A DNA stretch of 46,241 bases, from assembly GCA_022563405.1 (NCBI GenBank), contig JADFNK010000010.1:1-46241 (forward strand), written 5' to 3'. Positions 34,242-43,428 of the stretch are shown here, one piece after another (positions within the stretch are counted from its first letter, which is position 1; every line of letters starts with the position of its first letter). The notes beneath the pieces are model-generated. The model was not told the DNA's origin and made no database searches. It saw only the letters and a program-made list of their open reading frames with translations. Made by a program: the position numbers and the translations under genes. This stretch comes from Gemmatimonadota bacterium (GTDB lineage: Bacteria > Gemmatimonadota > Gemmatimonadetes > Longimicrobiales > Gaopeijiaceae).

Positions 34242-36407
34242 CTACGGCCTCGCAACGGCGCGTACGACTCCCCACAGCTGCGCCATGGCTTCGGCGTACG
34301 GGACGATCTCCGGCGGACGGTTCGGATCCTTGGGTACGAACACGAACGGCTGTCGTTCCGGATAGGCCTCGAGAAGGCGCCGGTTCAGTTCAGGTCCGAA
34401 GTCCCTGACGAACATGGGGCGTCCCTCTTCGAGTCCGGGAAGGTCACCTTGCCAGATCAGGGGAGCGAGCGCGACCGTCCCGTAGCGGTCTGCGTTGATC
34501 TCTCGGATGCATCCGTTCCCAAAGGGCTCTGGGGCCGCGGTTCGAAGCGCTGCACCCGGCGACGACGGCGGTGGTTCAATGTCCGGAGCCCCGGCAGCGC
34601 GAGCTACCCGAGCCAAGGTGTATCGATGGAGCTCGCAGTTCGTACTCCGGCGTAGCGCCGTGATGACGCTGTCCTGTCTCATCCCACCGGCGCCCTGGAG
34701 TCGCGAGCTGAGGCGCTCGTTCCAGGAAGTGTGTACAAACACGATGGCGGGCTCCTGCGTGGGGAGGGAGGGCACCGTGATGCGCTGTAGGGTCTCTTCG
34801 CTCCAGCGGTAACTGCCCCATCGGGTCGGAGCGCCCCACGCCACCGCGTAGACTACGCCGAACACGATGGTCCACATGGCCATGTCCGCCGCCCATCCCC
34901 TCCGATCGCTCACTTGTCCCCCGCGCGGGGGACCTTGATCGGGCCGTCCCCCGCCCGGGTCGCCCGGGCCAGGGGCATACCCGTCGACGTCGCCGCCCGA
35001 GGCGCCGGCCAACTCCAGGGCTGCGATCACAGCCAAGGCGATCCACGCGGGGCCTGCCTCGAAAAGCATCCGCACGTCGTGGAACCAGTAGTATCCGTTC
35101 GCCACCACTGGTAGGACAGCCCAGGCGACGAGAACCCCTACCCCGTTGGGGAGTCGGGGGGTGAGAAGGAGGTATAGCCCGATTACGGCGGTTATGGGGA
35201 ATGGCGTCTCCAGCAGCTGAATTCCCCAGCTGAGCATGTCCGATGAGGTAAACGCCAGGGCCTCTCGAATGCTGTAAGGGTATCCCCAGGGGTCCACATG
35301 AAAACCCAAACGGTGGCGGTCTCCGAAGGCGGCGACGTAACCCAGGGTGAAGGGATTCCCGTACAGGCGCTGATTGAACCAGCCGAGGAACACCGCGAAG
35401 GGCGCTCCTCCGAGCAGAGTGGCCCCCACGCGGCGCAGAAACCACATCCGGCCGTGTCCGTGGTTTCCGAGTGCGGCCGGGCCCCAGAGACCGAAAGTGA
35501 ACACGATTCCCAAGACCAGGCCGATCAGGGGACGATCCGAAACCATGAGCCCAACCGCCGCCCCCGCAGCGACGCCCCACCAGGCTTGGCCATCCCTGGC
35601 CCTGAGCGCCGCATACAACACGGCCGCTCCGAACGCGCCGGCGGAGACGTGACTCATGGAACCACCGCCGAGCAAGACAACGAACGGGGCCACCGCCACC
35701 AACAGGGAGGCTACCCGGGCAGCGCCGGGATTCCCGGGTAGCAACCTCGGCAAGGAAAGAGCGATGAGGCCGGCGAGCACCCCTGCGGATATCGGACCGA
35801 GCAGCATCGGAACGCCCACCCGGATGAGCGCGGCCATGGCCAACAGGTGCCCCGGGGGAAAGTGAGACACCCACCCCTCGGCAACCATGAAGGTGTTGGG
35901 GATCAGCCAGGCCTCCGGGGCGTCCGCAATGGGCCCGGCAAGGAGGCCATTCGCGAGATAACGGGCGTGGAGCGCGGACGCCATCTCGTCGACGTTGGTG
36001 AAGAGTCCTTGATACAGGAAACGACCGGTGAGTACGGAGAGCCCGAAGGAGAGCCCGGAGAGTATGAGCGCGTAGGTCGCCGCTGACGGCTTGGAAAGCC
36101 ACGCCACGAAGACTCTGCCCATCTTGCGGATGCCCCCGCCGGGCAGGACCCGCGCGAAGAGAAAGGCGAGAAGCAGAGTCACGATGGTGCCCCACCACGC
36201 GAGCTGGAGCGTGACCTCCGCCACTTCGACGCTGACCCGCCGATGAGGGGCGTCGCCGGACGTATCCATCAATCGGTAGACCGGGACGAACGCGAGGACG
36301 ATCAAGACCGCGCCGAGGGCCTGGCCGGATCTCCTTATCCAAGCGCGACCCAGCGTTTGGGGCGCGGGGGCTTCACCCGCTCCGGTCCCATGGGTCACGG
36401 GCCCCAC
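34242..36407 (-). CDS. Large GT-C-like membrane protein
   Basis: A 721-residue polytopic protein with about 12 helices and a periplasmic C-terminal region (~555-721). The first long loop has NVDEMASALHARYLANG with the D140-E141 pair expected of GT39/ArnT-like enzymes, followed by WVSHFPPGHLL. It is convergent with the REC-GGDEF-EAL gene (39-base gap) and the second GT-C-like protein in 6 kb, so both may serve the same surface glycan. Specificity unknown. Cytoplasmic N-terminal 25 residues are Ala/Gly/Pro-rich; start ATG 36407 not further supported. Confidence 0.75.
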   Translation of the reverse strand: MGPVTHGTGAGEAPAPQTLGRAWIRRSGQALGAVLIVLAFVPVYRLMDTSGDAPHRRVSVEVAEVTLQLAWWGTIVTLLLAFLFARVLPGGGIRKMGRVFVAWLSKPSAATYALILSGLSFGLSVLTGRFLYQGLFTNVDEMASALHARYLANGLLAGPIADAPEAWLIPNTFMVAEGWVSHFPPGHLLAMAALIRVGVPMLLGPISAGVLAGLIALSLPRLLPGNPGAARVASLLVAVAPFVVLLGGGSMSHVSAGAFGAAVLYAALRARDGQAWWGVAAGAAVGLMVSDRPLIGLVLGIVFTFGLWGPAALGNHGHGRMWFLRRVGATLLGGAPFAVFLGWFNQRLYGNPFTLGYVAAFGDRHRLGFHVDPWGYPYSIREALAFTSSDMLSWGIQLLETPFPITAVIGLYLLLTPRLPNGVGVLVAWAVLPVVANGYYWFHDVRMLFEAGPAWIALAVIAALELAGASGGDVDGYAPGPGDPGGGRPDQGPPRGGQVSDRRGWAADMAMWTIVFGVVYAVAWGAPTRWGSYRWSEETLQRITVPSLPTQEPAIVFVHTSWNERLSSRLQGAGGMRQDSVITALRRSTNCELHRYTLARVARAAGAPDIEPPPSSPGAALRTAAPEPFGNGCIREINADRYGTVALAPLIWQGDLPGLEEGRPMFVRDFGPELNRRLLEAYPERQPFVFVPKDPNRPPEIVPYAEAMAQLWGVVRAVARP

Positions 36408-36426
36408 TCCACTGTATCAACAGACC

Positions 36427-38022
36427 TCATCCCGCGATTTCGAGACCGGTAGGTGTCACGACCTTCTGGACGATTCCGAGGGCACCGTCCGCCAGAAACG
36501 CGAGCACGGCGGCGGGAATCGCTCCCGACAGAATCATCCAGGAGTCACTCAGGGCAAGGCCCGCCACGATCGGGTCACCCAGGCCTCCGGCGCCGATGAA
36601 CGCCGCCAGGGTCGCGGTTCCCACGAGAATGACCGCCGCGGTCCGGACGCCGGCCATGATCACGGGGATAGCGAGCGGAAAACGTATGTACTTCAGGATC
36701 TGTCCCTCCGTCATCCCCAGAGATCGGGCCGAGTCCACGGCGGCGGGATCGGCATCACAAATACCCGTATAGGTATTGCGGAGGATCGGGAACAGTGCGT
36801 AGAGAAAAAGCGCCACCAAGGCCGGCCTTACCCCGATCCCGAGCAGCGGGATCATGAACGCGAGGAGGGCGATGCTGGGGATGGTCTGGAAGAGTCCGAT
36901 CGTCCGGATGATCACCTCTGCGCCTCGTGGGACTCGCTCGAGGATGAGCCCGAGCGGGATGGCCACGAGGGTGGCGGCCACGAGCGACACCACCACCAGA
37001 AATAAGTGCCGTATCGTGAGGTCGAGTAGCTCGGCTCGGCGGGCAAAAAGGTAGGCTCCGAGCGACCCCTCGCGGCCCTCGGCCTCCCTCACCATGCGCA
37101 TGGCGGGGCCCGCCACCAAACCCATTCTCGTGAGCGCGTCTCGCGCGACGTTTTGGAACTCTTCTCCCTCGACTTCGACCCTGCGGTTGAGGGCCCGCAT
37201 CTCTTCCTCGTCCAGCATGCCGGACAGCTCGGAGAGAGCTCGTACCGCGTCAGGACGGGTGTCCCAAAGTCGGCGTCCGACCACGGCCGAGGCCTGGTAA
37301 GGCGGGAAGAATTCCAGATCGTCTTCCAACACGACGAGGTCGTACCGATCGATGAGACCGTCGGTGGAGTACCCGTCGACGACGTCGACCTCCCCGAGGT
37401 CCAGCGCTTCGTACTTCACGGCTTGGAGCAAGGACCGTTGTGCCTGGAATTGTAAGCCGTACGCCGACTGTAACCCCGGGAGCCCGTCCGAGCGGCCAAT
37501 GAAGTCCGGGGAGAACCCGCCTACGTACCGGTCGGCCACACGCGCCAGATCGGAAAGTGTGCGCAACCCGTCCGCCTCCGCAGACTCGCGGCGTACGGCG
37601 ATGGCGTAGGTGTTCTCAAACCCGAGCGGTGGAAGCCAATGGATCCCCCAGCGCTCGCGGAACGCTCTGGACACCGTGCGGAAAACGTCGCCCGGCGTTC
37701 CTTCCGGGCTCTGGTCGAGCAACGCCACCAATCCCGTTCCAGTGTACTCGGGATACACGTCGATCGCCTCGGTGCGGAGAGCCTGGAAGGCGATCTCCGT
37801 GGCTCCCAGGCCCAAACGGCGGTCCACCGTAAATCCGCGGCTTTCCAGAAGTTGCGCGAACATCTCGGCCAGAAGAAACGATTCTCCGAACGGCTTCGAG
37901 GCGACGACGATGGGTGGGCGCTGAGCCAACGTGGCGACAGGAGACAACGCCTGGGCGAGCCCGAACCAGAAGATGGCGAGGCCGGCGGAGCGAACCCACC
38001 CGAGAGCTCGGAGCCGGGTCAC
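36427..38022 (-). CDS. ABC importer: binding protein fused to permease (OpuC/EgtU type)
   Basis: 531 residues in the order signal peptide (~1-34), substrate-binding domain (~36-300), then a six-helix permease domain (~320-520) with the EAA-like loop ARSLGMTEGQILKYIRFPLAIP. The binding domain has the QAT/OpuC pattern VVASKPFGESFLLAEM...DVYPEYTGTGL seen in choline, betaine and ergothioneine binding proteins. In the known fusions (EgtU, OpuA-type) the permease comes first, so this order is reversed. GTG 38022 overlaps the ATPase stop by 4 bases. Adjacent divergent egtD suggests a betaine, hercynine or ergothioneine ligand, not proven. Confidence 0.88.
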   Translation of the reverse strand: MTRLRALGWVRSAGLAIFWFGLAQALSPVATLAQRPPIVVASKPFGESFLLAEMFAQLLESRGFTVDRRLGLGATEIAFQALRTEAIDVYPEYTGTGLVALLDQSPEGTPGDVFRTVSRAFRERWGIHWLPPLGFENTYAIAVRRESAEADGLRTLSDLARVADRYVGGFSPDFIGRSDGLPGLQSAYGLQFQAQRSLLQAVKYEALDLGEVDVVDGYSTDGLIDRYDLVVLEDDLEFFPPYQASAVVGRRLWDTRPDAVRALSELSGMLDEEEMRALNRRVEVEGEEFQNVARDALTRMGLVAGPAMRMVREAEGREGSLGAYLFARRAELLDLTIRHLFLVVVSLVAATLVAIPLGLILERVPRGAEVIIRTIGLFQTIPSIALLAFMIPLLGIGVRPALVALFLYALFPILRNTYTGICDADPAAVDSARSLGMTEGQILKYIRFPLAIPVIMAGVRTAAVILVGTATLAAFIGAGGLGDPIVAGLALSDSWMILSGAIPAAVLAFLADGALGIVQKVVTPTGLEIAG

Positions 38023-38783
38023 GCGGGGGTCCCCTCGCCCGCGCGGTGGAGCAACTGTCGCACGTAGGGTGATGCGGGAGAGGCGCGAAGCTCGGCCGCC
38101 GGGGCGATCTGCTCGAATTTTCCTCCCCGAAGCACCGCCACTCGGTTGGCGATCTCGAGCGCGATCCTGATGTCATGAGTGACCAGCAATGCGGTCACGC
38201 CGATGTCTCGAAGAAGCGCGTGCACCCCTTCGACAAGCTCGGCGCGTGTGATGGCGTCGAGCGCTCGGAAGGGCTCGTCGAGCAGAATGATCTCCGGTTC
38301 CGCCGCCAACGCACGGGCCAGGGCCACTCGTTGCCGCTGTCCACCGGAGAGCTCGCGGGGCCTGCGGGCGCCGAACTCCTCGGGTGGCAGGCCGACGAGT
38401 TGCAGCGCCTTGGACGCGAGGTCGTCCGGCGATGCCATCTTCCGTAACCGCGGAACCAACGCGGCGTTCCTGAGCACGGTCCAATGCGGGATGAGTCCCC
38501 CCTCCTGCTGTACGTACCCGATCGAGCGGCGCAGCTGCACCGGGTTCAAGGTGTGGACGTTCTGTCCCCCGACACAAACCTCGCCTTCGTCGGCGGAGAT
38601 CATCCGGTTGAACAGGCGCAGCAGCGTGGTCTTTCCCGCGCCACTTTCACCGACGAGCGCGACGATTTCACCGCGTTCGACGGATAGGCTGACCCGATCG
38701 AGAACGGGTGCGGAACCGAACCGCTTCACGACGTCTTTCGCCGAGAGCGCCGGTGCGTCGGTGGGCAGGACCTGATCGCGCAT
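38019..38783 (-). CDS. ABC importer ATPase (OpuCA/EgtV type, no CBS domains)
   Basis: A 254-residue ATPase for the fused permease. Walker A GESGAGKTT (45-53), Q-loop GYVQQEGGLIPHWTV typical of the glycine-betaine/OpuC class, signature LSGGQRQRVALARAL (~145), Walker B IILLDEPFRALD, H-switch LLVTHDI. Members such as OpuCA and EgtV often carry C-terminal CBS domains that sense ionic strength; this one ends about 20 residues after the core, so that control is absent. First gene of the two-gene minus-strand operon; translation is coupled to the permease by a GTGA overlap. Confidence 0.9.
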   Translation of the reverse strand: MRDQVLPTDAPALSAKDVVKRFGSAPVLDRVSLSVERGEIVALVGESGAGKTTLLRLFNRMISADEGEVCVGGQNVHTLNPVQLRRSIGYVQQEGGLIPHWTVLRNAALVPRLRKMASPDDLASKALQLVGLPPEEFGARRPRELSGGQRQRVALARALAAEPEIILLDEPFRALDAITRAELVEGVHALLRDIGVTALLVTHDIRIALEIANRVAVLRGGKFEQIAPAAELRASPASPYVRQLLHRAGEGTPA

Positions 38784-39146
38784 GCTTCACGATAGCGTCG
38801 GACGCTCGCGTGCGCACCGTTATCGGTGACGCAGAAGGCTGTTGCAGGGGTTCGCCCGTTCTGCACCGACCGTTAGGTTGCGACCGGAAAACGCCTTGTC
38901 GTGGCGATTGCATACGAGCGAAAGGCGAGCATCCGGGCGCGATCAAGAGGGGGCAGGATCGAGACCGGGATCGATATCGAGACGAGGACGATGGAGATGG
39001 ATCTTCCTATGGGACGACGGCTCGACGCCAGATCTTTCAGTGGGTTCCGCTGTGTCCGTGATCTTTGAGCGCCCCCCGGGGTGGTCCATGCGAGAGGTGG
39101 AGGGCGTGAGCGGGCCTGACCGAGCTTGGCGCCCATGAAGGCGTCC
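38784..39146. other. Divergent intergenic region between importer operon and egtD
   Basis: 363 bases without a credible gene. A GATCGAGACCGGGATCGATATCGAG-like stretch near 38965 shows imperfect GATCGA repetition. I see no classical promoter or operator; both transcripts must start here. Confidence 0.5.
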
Positions 39147-40124
39147 ATGGCGAAGGGGATGCTGGAAGAGATCCGGTGGGGACTGAGCAGGCCTCAGAAA
39201 CAACTCCCCTCGAAATTTTTCTACGACACCCGCGGATCTGAGCTCTTCGAGGCCATCACGGAGCTCCCGGAGTACTATCTGACCCGCACCGAGACCGGCC
39301 TTCTCAAGACGCCGGTCTCTGGCTGGGTCGCCGACATGGCGCCGGCATCTCTCGTGGAGCTGGGAGCCGGAAGCGCGCGCAAGACGAGGATCTTACTCGC
39401 CGCCATGGCCCCCGGGATACCAGAGGGTGTCCACAAGAGTACCTACGAACGCACCTACAAACGAACCTACGCACCCGTCGATGTCGCTGGGGATTTTCTG
39501 CTCGCGACCGCAGAATTGCTGAGAGTGGAAGATCCTTCACTCGATATCCGGCCTCAGGTAAGAGACATCACGTGGGACCTGGATTTCGTAGATGACTTGC
39601 CGGGTCCGGTGCTCATCGCGCTGTTGGGCAGCACGATCGGCAACTTCGTGGGGAAGCCAGCCAGGGAACTGCTCTCCAACGTGAGATCGGCGATGGGGGA
39701 GAGCGACCTGTTCCTGCTGGGTGCGGATCTTCGTCCAGGTGAGGGAAAAACGATCGAGCGCCTCGAGGCGGCGTACAACGACACGCAGGGAGTCACGGCC
39801 CAGTTCAACCTCAATATGCTTCGAGTCCTCAATCGGGACGCCGGTACGGATTTCGACTTGTCGGCCTTTCGCCACAGAGCGTTCTACAATGAGGGAGAGG
39901 GGCGGATCGAGATGCACCTGGTGGCCGAGACCGCTCAGGAGGTACGGATCCCCGGAGGCGACGTGGCACGGATCGGGGCAGGGGAGTCGATCCGAACCGA
40001 ATTGAGTTGCAAGTATGACCGCCCGGTACTGACCGGAATGCTCGAGGCGGCTTCCTTGGAAATCGTGCGCTGGTGTACGGATGAGGACGGGCTCTACGCG
40101 ATGGCCCTGGTATCGCCCACGTGA
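39147..40124 (+). CDS. egtD: L-histidine N-alpha-methyltransferase (EgtD)
   Basis: Makes hercynine (N,N,N-trimethylhistidine) from histidine and three SAM, the first step to ergothioneine. Family features: LPSKFFYDTRGSELFEAIT at the start, SAM loop VELGAGSARKTR (~65-76), LLGSTIGN (~160, with the Asn that binds substrate), AAYNDTQGVTAQFN (~210), and RTELSCKY (~284-291, Glu and Ser of the imidazole pocket). I choose ATG 39147 because GAAGG stands 5 bases before it. A TYERTYKRTY insertion (repeat 39441-39476) lies before APVDVAGDF. No egtB follows; it must be elsewhere or hercynine is the product. Confidence 0.93.
   Translation: MAKGMLEEIRWGLSRPQKQLPSKFFYDTRGSELFEAITELPEYYLTRTETGLLKTPVSGWVADMAPASLVELGAGSARKTRILLAAMAPGIPEGVHKSTYERTYKRTYAPVDVAGDFLLATAELLRVEDPSLDIRPQVRDITWDLDFVDDLPGPVLIALLGSTIGNFVGKPARELLSNVRSAMGESDLFLLGADLRPGEGKTIERLEAAYNDTQGVTAQFNLNMLRVLNRDAGTDFDLSAFRHRAFYNEGEGRIEMHLVAETAQEVRIPGGDVARIGAGESIRTELSCKYDRPVLTGMLEAASLEIVRWCTDEDGLYAMALVSPT
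39441..39476 (+). repeat. 12-bp triplicate repeat inside egtD
   Basis: Three adjacent units ACCTACGAACGC, ACCTACAAACGA, ACCTACGCACCC encode TYER-TYKR-TYAP in the loop before the SAM-binding APVDVAG segment. Length is a multiple of three, so the enzyme frame is kept. Confidence 0.85.
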
Positions 40125-40471
40125 CGCCGAGTTAGCGTGTGATGCTGAGTTAGCGTGTGATAAGACTGTCGGACTTCCATCCTGAGAAAACTCACCCGAA
40201 GTAGCTCGAACACCTCGTCTACCCCAGACGCTACCAAGTCCGTGAGGTCAGTCGCAACAGGGGGGTCCCGTGAAACGACTACGTAGTCCGAAGCCCATGG
40301 CTACGTCATTTGACGTATGGGGGCCGCGAATGACTTCCCGTATCGTGGTACACAACTCCGAAGTTTCCAAAGAGATAGGGGGTTGGGCCAACTGAAGATG
40401 TCTTCATTGCCCACACCTTATTCCCGAAGTAACTTCTCGCGCTGTTCGACTCCAACACCGGAGGTCGTACC
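40125..40471 (+). promoter_or_regulatory. Leader region of TonB-dependent receptor with palindromes
   Basis: 347 bases. It holds an 18-bp tandem repeat (GCCGAGTTAGCGTGTGAT at 40126-40143, one mismatch copy 40144-40161) and three palindromes: GACTACGTAGTC (40277-40288), TACGTCATTTGACGTA (40302-40317) and TGAAGATGTCTTCA (40393-40406). They are candidate regulator sites for the receptor. No Fur-box-like AT-rich site was seen. Confidence 0.5.
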
Positions 40472-43237
40472 ATGTGTACTAAGCTACCTGTTTGGACACT
40501 GAGCCTCGGCCTGTTCTTGGCCGTAGCACCCTTCTCCCTCTCGGCTCAGCAGGGGACGCTGACCGGAACGGTGACCGACGAAGCGAGCGGTTCCTTACTC
40601 ACCGGGAGGGACGTTCAGATCCGGGGCGGAGGCGAGACGCGAATTGTACAGACCAATAACCAGGGCCAGTACAGTGTCGAGCTCCCGGCGGGAACCTACG
40701 ACCTGGCCATGGCCCTTGTATTAGGGTATAACGACAGAGCCTTCCAAAACGTACGGGTCCCGGCAGGTGAGACGACCACGTTCGACCTCCAACTCGTTCC
40801 TCAAGCCATCCTGTTGGATGGACTGTCCATAACTGGGGACCGGAAACCCCTCGGTGAGCCTGTGGTACGCCCCGTCCAGGGTGTCATGATCCTCCGGAAT
40901 ATCGTTTCGAGCCCCAACCCGTCGGATGCGTTGGTTGCCGTCGGCCCGGTCAGCGTGATCACGGCCGGGCTCCAGAGCTCGCACCCGGTTGTGCGGGGCT
41001 TCAACAACGTCTTCTCCGGCGCACTCCATATGCTCACGGACTATCGTCTGGCGGGTGTACCGTCCCTGCGCGTGAACCTCTTGCATTTCATTCCGTCCAT
41101 CGCTGAGGACATCGACAGGATAGAGGTCGTGTTGGGGCCGAGCTCGGCGCTCTACGGACCGAACACGGCCAACGGGATCATCCATATGATCACCAAGTCC
41201 CCTCTCGAGAGTCAGGGCACGTCGGTGACGCTCGGGGGCGGTGGGCGCTCCCTCTTCGAGGGCGGTCTCAGGTCGGCGTTTCTCATCAACGAGAACTTCG
41301 GCTTCAAGATCTCGGGTAAGTACATGAGAGGAGACGAGTGGAACTACGAAGACGCTGCGGAGCAGGCGGGCCGAGAATTCGCCGATGCCAACCCTGACGC
41401 GTGCCTCGCCGACAAGGCCGTGCGTGGTCTCGACCTCACGGACGCCGAGACCGCGTGCGCCCGGATCGGCGTCCGCGACTTCGACGTCGAACGGTGGGGC
41501 CTGGAGGCGAGAGCGGATTACCGCTTCGCGGACGACGGAATCGTCGTGGGGACGTACGGCCGCAACAACTCGTCGGGCATCGAGCTCACGGGCCTCGGAG
41601 CCGGCCAGACTTCGAATTGGGTCTACGAATTTTTCCAGGCCCGTGTCAGAAAAGGTCGCTTTTTCTCACAGGCGTACTACAACACGAGTGACGCGGGCGA
41701 CAGCTTCCTGCTGGGTGACGGCGTTCCGCTCGTGGACCAGTCGTCACTTTTCGTGGGGCAAGTCCAGCAGGGCTTCTTGATGGCGGACGGTCGTCAGGAG
41801 TTCACGGTTGGCGCAGACTATTTCGCGACGCGACCCGATTCGCGGGGCACGATCTACGGGTCGTACGAGGACGACGACGACATCAACGAGTGGGGAGGCT
41901 ACCTCCTATCGAGGACGGGGCTTACCTCTCAGCTCGACCTCGTGCTGGCGGGCCGTCTGGATAAGAACTCGGTGTTGCCGAACAGTGTGTTCTCCTCCAG
42001 GGTAGCTTTGGTGTACTCGCCGCAGGAGGGACACAACATTCGCCTCTCCTACAACCGGGCCTTCTCGACTCCGAGCTCTCTGAACTATTTCCTCGACATT
42101 TCGGGTGGCGTCGCGCGTGGGGCCATCGGGCCACTGGGTTACACCGGCCGCGCGTACGGGAGTGGGCGCAACGGATGGTCGCTCCAGAATCCGGACGGGA
42201 CACTTAGGGGCATGCGTTCGCCGTTCAACCCAGGTGGGGCGGGTCAGCTCTTGCCCGCGGACGTCGACGTGATGTGGCCGCTGGCCATCGGAGTGCTCGA
42301 GAGCCAGGGTGTCATCGACTCGGGCACGGCCGCCTTATTGGTTTCGTTGGCGCCCACGAACAGCGACATCGCACGCGAGCAGCTCGACGTCAACACTGGC
42401 CTCCGCGAGACGGTGGGTACGCCCGGCGCGGTTCTTCCAGACCTTCCGCCCATCCGTGAATCGTACACGGAGACGTTCGAACTGGGGTGGTCCGGACTGG
42501 TGGCCGACGACCGTCTCTCGATCACCGCGGACGTCTACTACATGAAGAAGAACGACTTCGTGTCGCCCCTTGTCGTAGAGACGCCGCTCCTTTTTCTCAA
42601 CGAAGGTGAAATCGTCACGTTCCTGACCCCCTTCGTGGGCGCCCCTACGGCCGCAGCGTTGGGGGCGGGCATTGCTATGCTCCCCATCGGCGTCGTCTCG
42701 TCCGACCAGGTGGGCGCGCAGGCCGCCGATCTGATCGCGTCGTATCGCAACGTGGGCGACATCGACCTCTGGGGCGCGGACATCGCGTTCTCGCTAAGGA
42801 TCACCAACCGGTGGGACGTAGGCGGCTCGTACTCGCACATGAGCCAGGACTACTTCCAGATCACCGGTGGCTCACCGATTGCGCTCAACGCACCCAAGGA
42901 CAAGGGGTCGCTCGGCCTGAACTTCCATGACGTTGTGTCCGGCTTCGACGCTTCCGGACGTGTCCGCTTCACGAGTGGATTTCCGGCGCAGTCGGCAGAC
43001 TTCAGGGGAACCGCATGTATCCCGGTCCCGGAGGGCATGCCCCGTCCCCTCTTCGAGGAGAACTGTGTCGACAAGTTTGCCATCTTCGACCTCAACGCGG
43101 GGTACGCGGTGCCCAACACGGCCGCGACCGTGCAGCTCTCCATAAACAACGTGTTCAACACGGGTTACCGGTCGTTCCCCGGCGTGCCGAAGATCGGCCG
43201 CCTCGCGATAATCCGTGTGAAGTACGATATCCTGTAG
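40472..43237 (+). CDS. TonB-dependent receptor with carboxypeptidase-regulatory-like domain
   Basis: A 921-residue outer-membrane transporter. Signal peptide (~1-24), a CarboxypepD-reg-like domain (~26-110, GTLTGTVTDEASGSLLTGRDVQI), plug domain (~130-240) with VVRGFNNVFSGALHMLTDYR and DIDRIEVVLGPSSALYGPNTANG, and then a 22-strand barrel to FNTGYRSFPG...VKYDIL. Disulfide-type Cys pairs lie in two loops (near 310-330 and 848-865). It would import a substrate that is too large or scarce for porins, using TonB energy; no ligand is evident, and the C-terminal residue is Leu in place of the usual Phe/Trp. GGAGG stands 7 bases before ATG 40472. Transcribed alone. Confidence 0.92.
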   Translation: MCTKLPVWTLSLGLFLAVAPFSLSAQQGTLTGTVTDEASGSLLTGRDVQIRGGGETRIVQTNNQGQYSVELPAGTYDLAMALVLGYNDRAFQNVRVPAGETTTFDLQLVPQAILLDGLSITGDRKPLGEPVVRPVQGVMILRNIVSSPNPSDALVAVGPVSVITAGLQSSHPVVRGFNNVFSGALHMLTDYRLAGVPSLRVNLLHFIPSIAEDIDRIEVVLGPSSALYGPNTANGIIHMITKSPLESQGTSVTLGGGGRSLFEGGLRSAFLINENFGFKISGKYMRGDEWNYEDAAEQAGREFADANPDACLADKAVRGLDLTDAETACARIGVRDFDVERWGLEARADYRFADDGIVVGTYGRNNSSGIELTGLGAGQTSNWVYEFFQARVRKGRFFSQAYYNTSDAGDSFLLGDGVPLVDQSSLFVGQVQQGFLMADGRQEFTVGADYFATRPDSRGTIYGSYEDDDDINEWGGYLLSRTGLTSQLDLVLAGRLDKNSVLPNSVFSSRVALVYSPQEGHNIRLSYNRAFSTPSSLNYFLDISGGVARGAIGPLGYTGRAYGSGRNGWSLQNPDGTLRGMRSPFNPGGAGQLLPADVDVMWPLAIGVLESQGVIDSGTAALLVSLAPTNSDIAREQLDVNTGLRETVGTPGAVLPDLPPIRESYTETFELGWSGLVADDRLSITADVYYMKKNDFVSPLVVETPLLFLNEGEIVTFLTPFVGAPTAAALGAGIAMLPIGVVSSDQVGAQAADLIASYRNVGDIDLWGADIAFSLRITNRWDVGGSYSHMSQDYFQITGGSPIALNAPKDKGSLGLNFHDVVSGFDASGRVRFTSGFPAQSADFRGTACIPVPEGMPRPLFEENCVDKFAIFDLNAGYAVPNTAATVQLSINNVFNTGYRSFPGVPKIGRLAIIRVKYDIL

Positions 43238-43253
43238 GTCGATCAGGGCTGGA

Positions 43254-43327
43254 GCGCCCCTCGACGTCCGGGGCGCGTACAAGAAGCACTCCATCGTTTG
43301 GGCCCGGGGAATCCCCTCCCCGGGCCC
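43254..43327 (+). terminator. Two consecutive G+C-rich hairpins after the receptor gene
   Basis: GCGCCCC/GGGGCGC (43254-43260 and 43270-43276) and GGGCCCGGGG/CCCCGGGCCC (43300-43309 and 43318-43327). Neither is followed by a real T tract, so they may block 3' decay or act with Rho. Confidence 0.55.
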
Positions 43328-43428
43328 CATTCGATTGTCATCGAAGCGGAACCGGGGGCTCGCATGGAAGCGGAACTAGAGGGTCCGTTGGAGGGTTATG
43401 GAGCGGAGTCTCTTTCAGGAGCGGTTCT

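Noticed and set aside
34576-36342. 588-codon minus-strand frame overlapping the GT-C-like gene
   Set aside because: Same strand, other frame; Arg/Gly/Pro-rich product without membrane helices, whereas the chosen frame is a clear polytopic protein.
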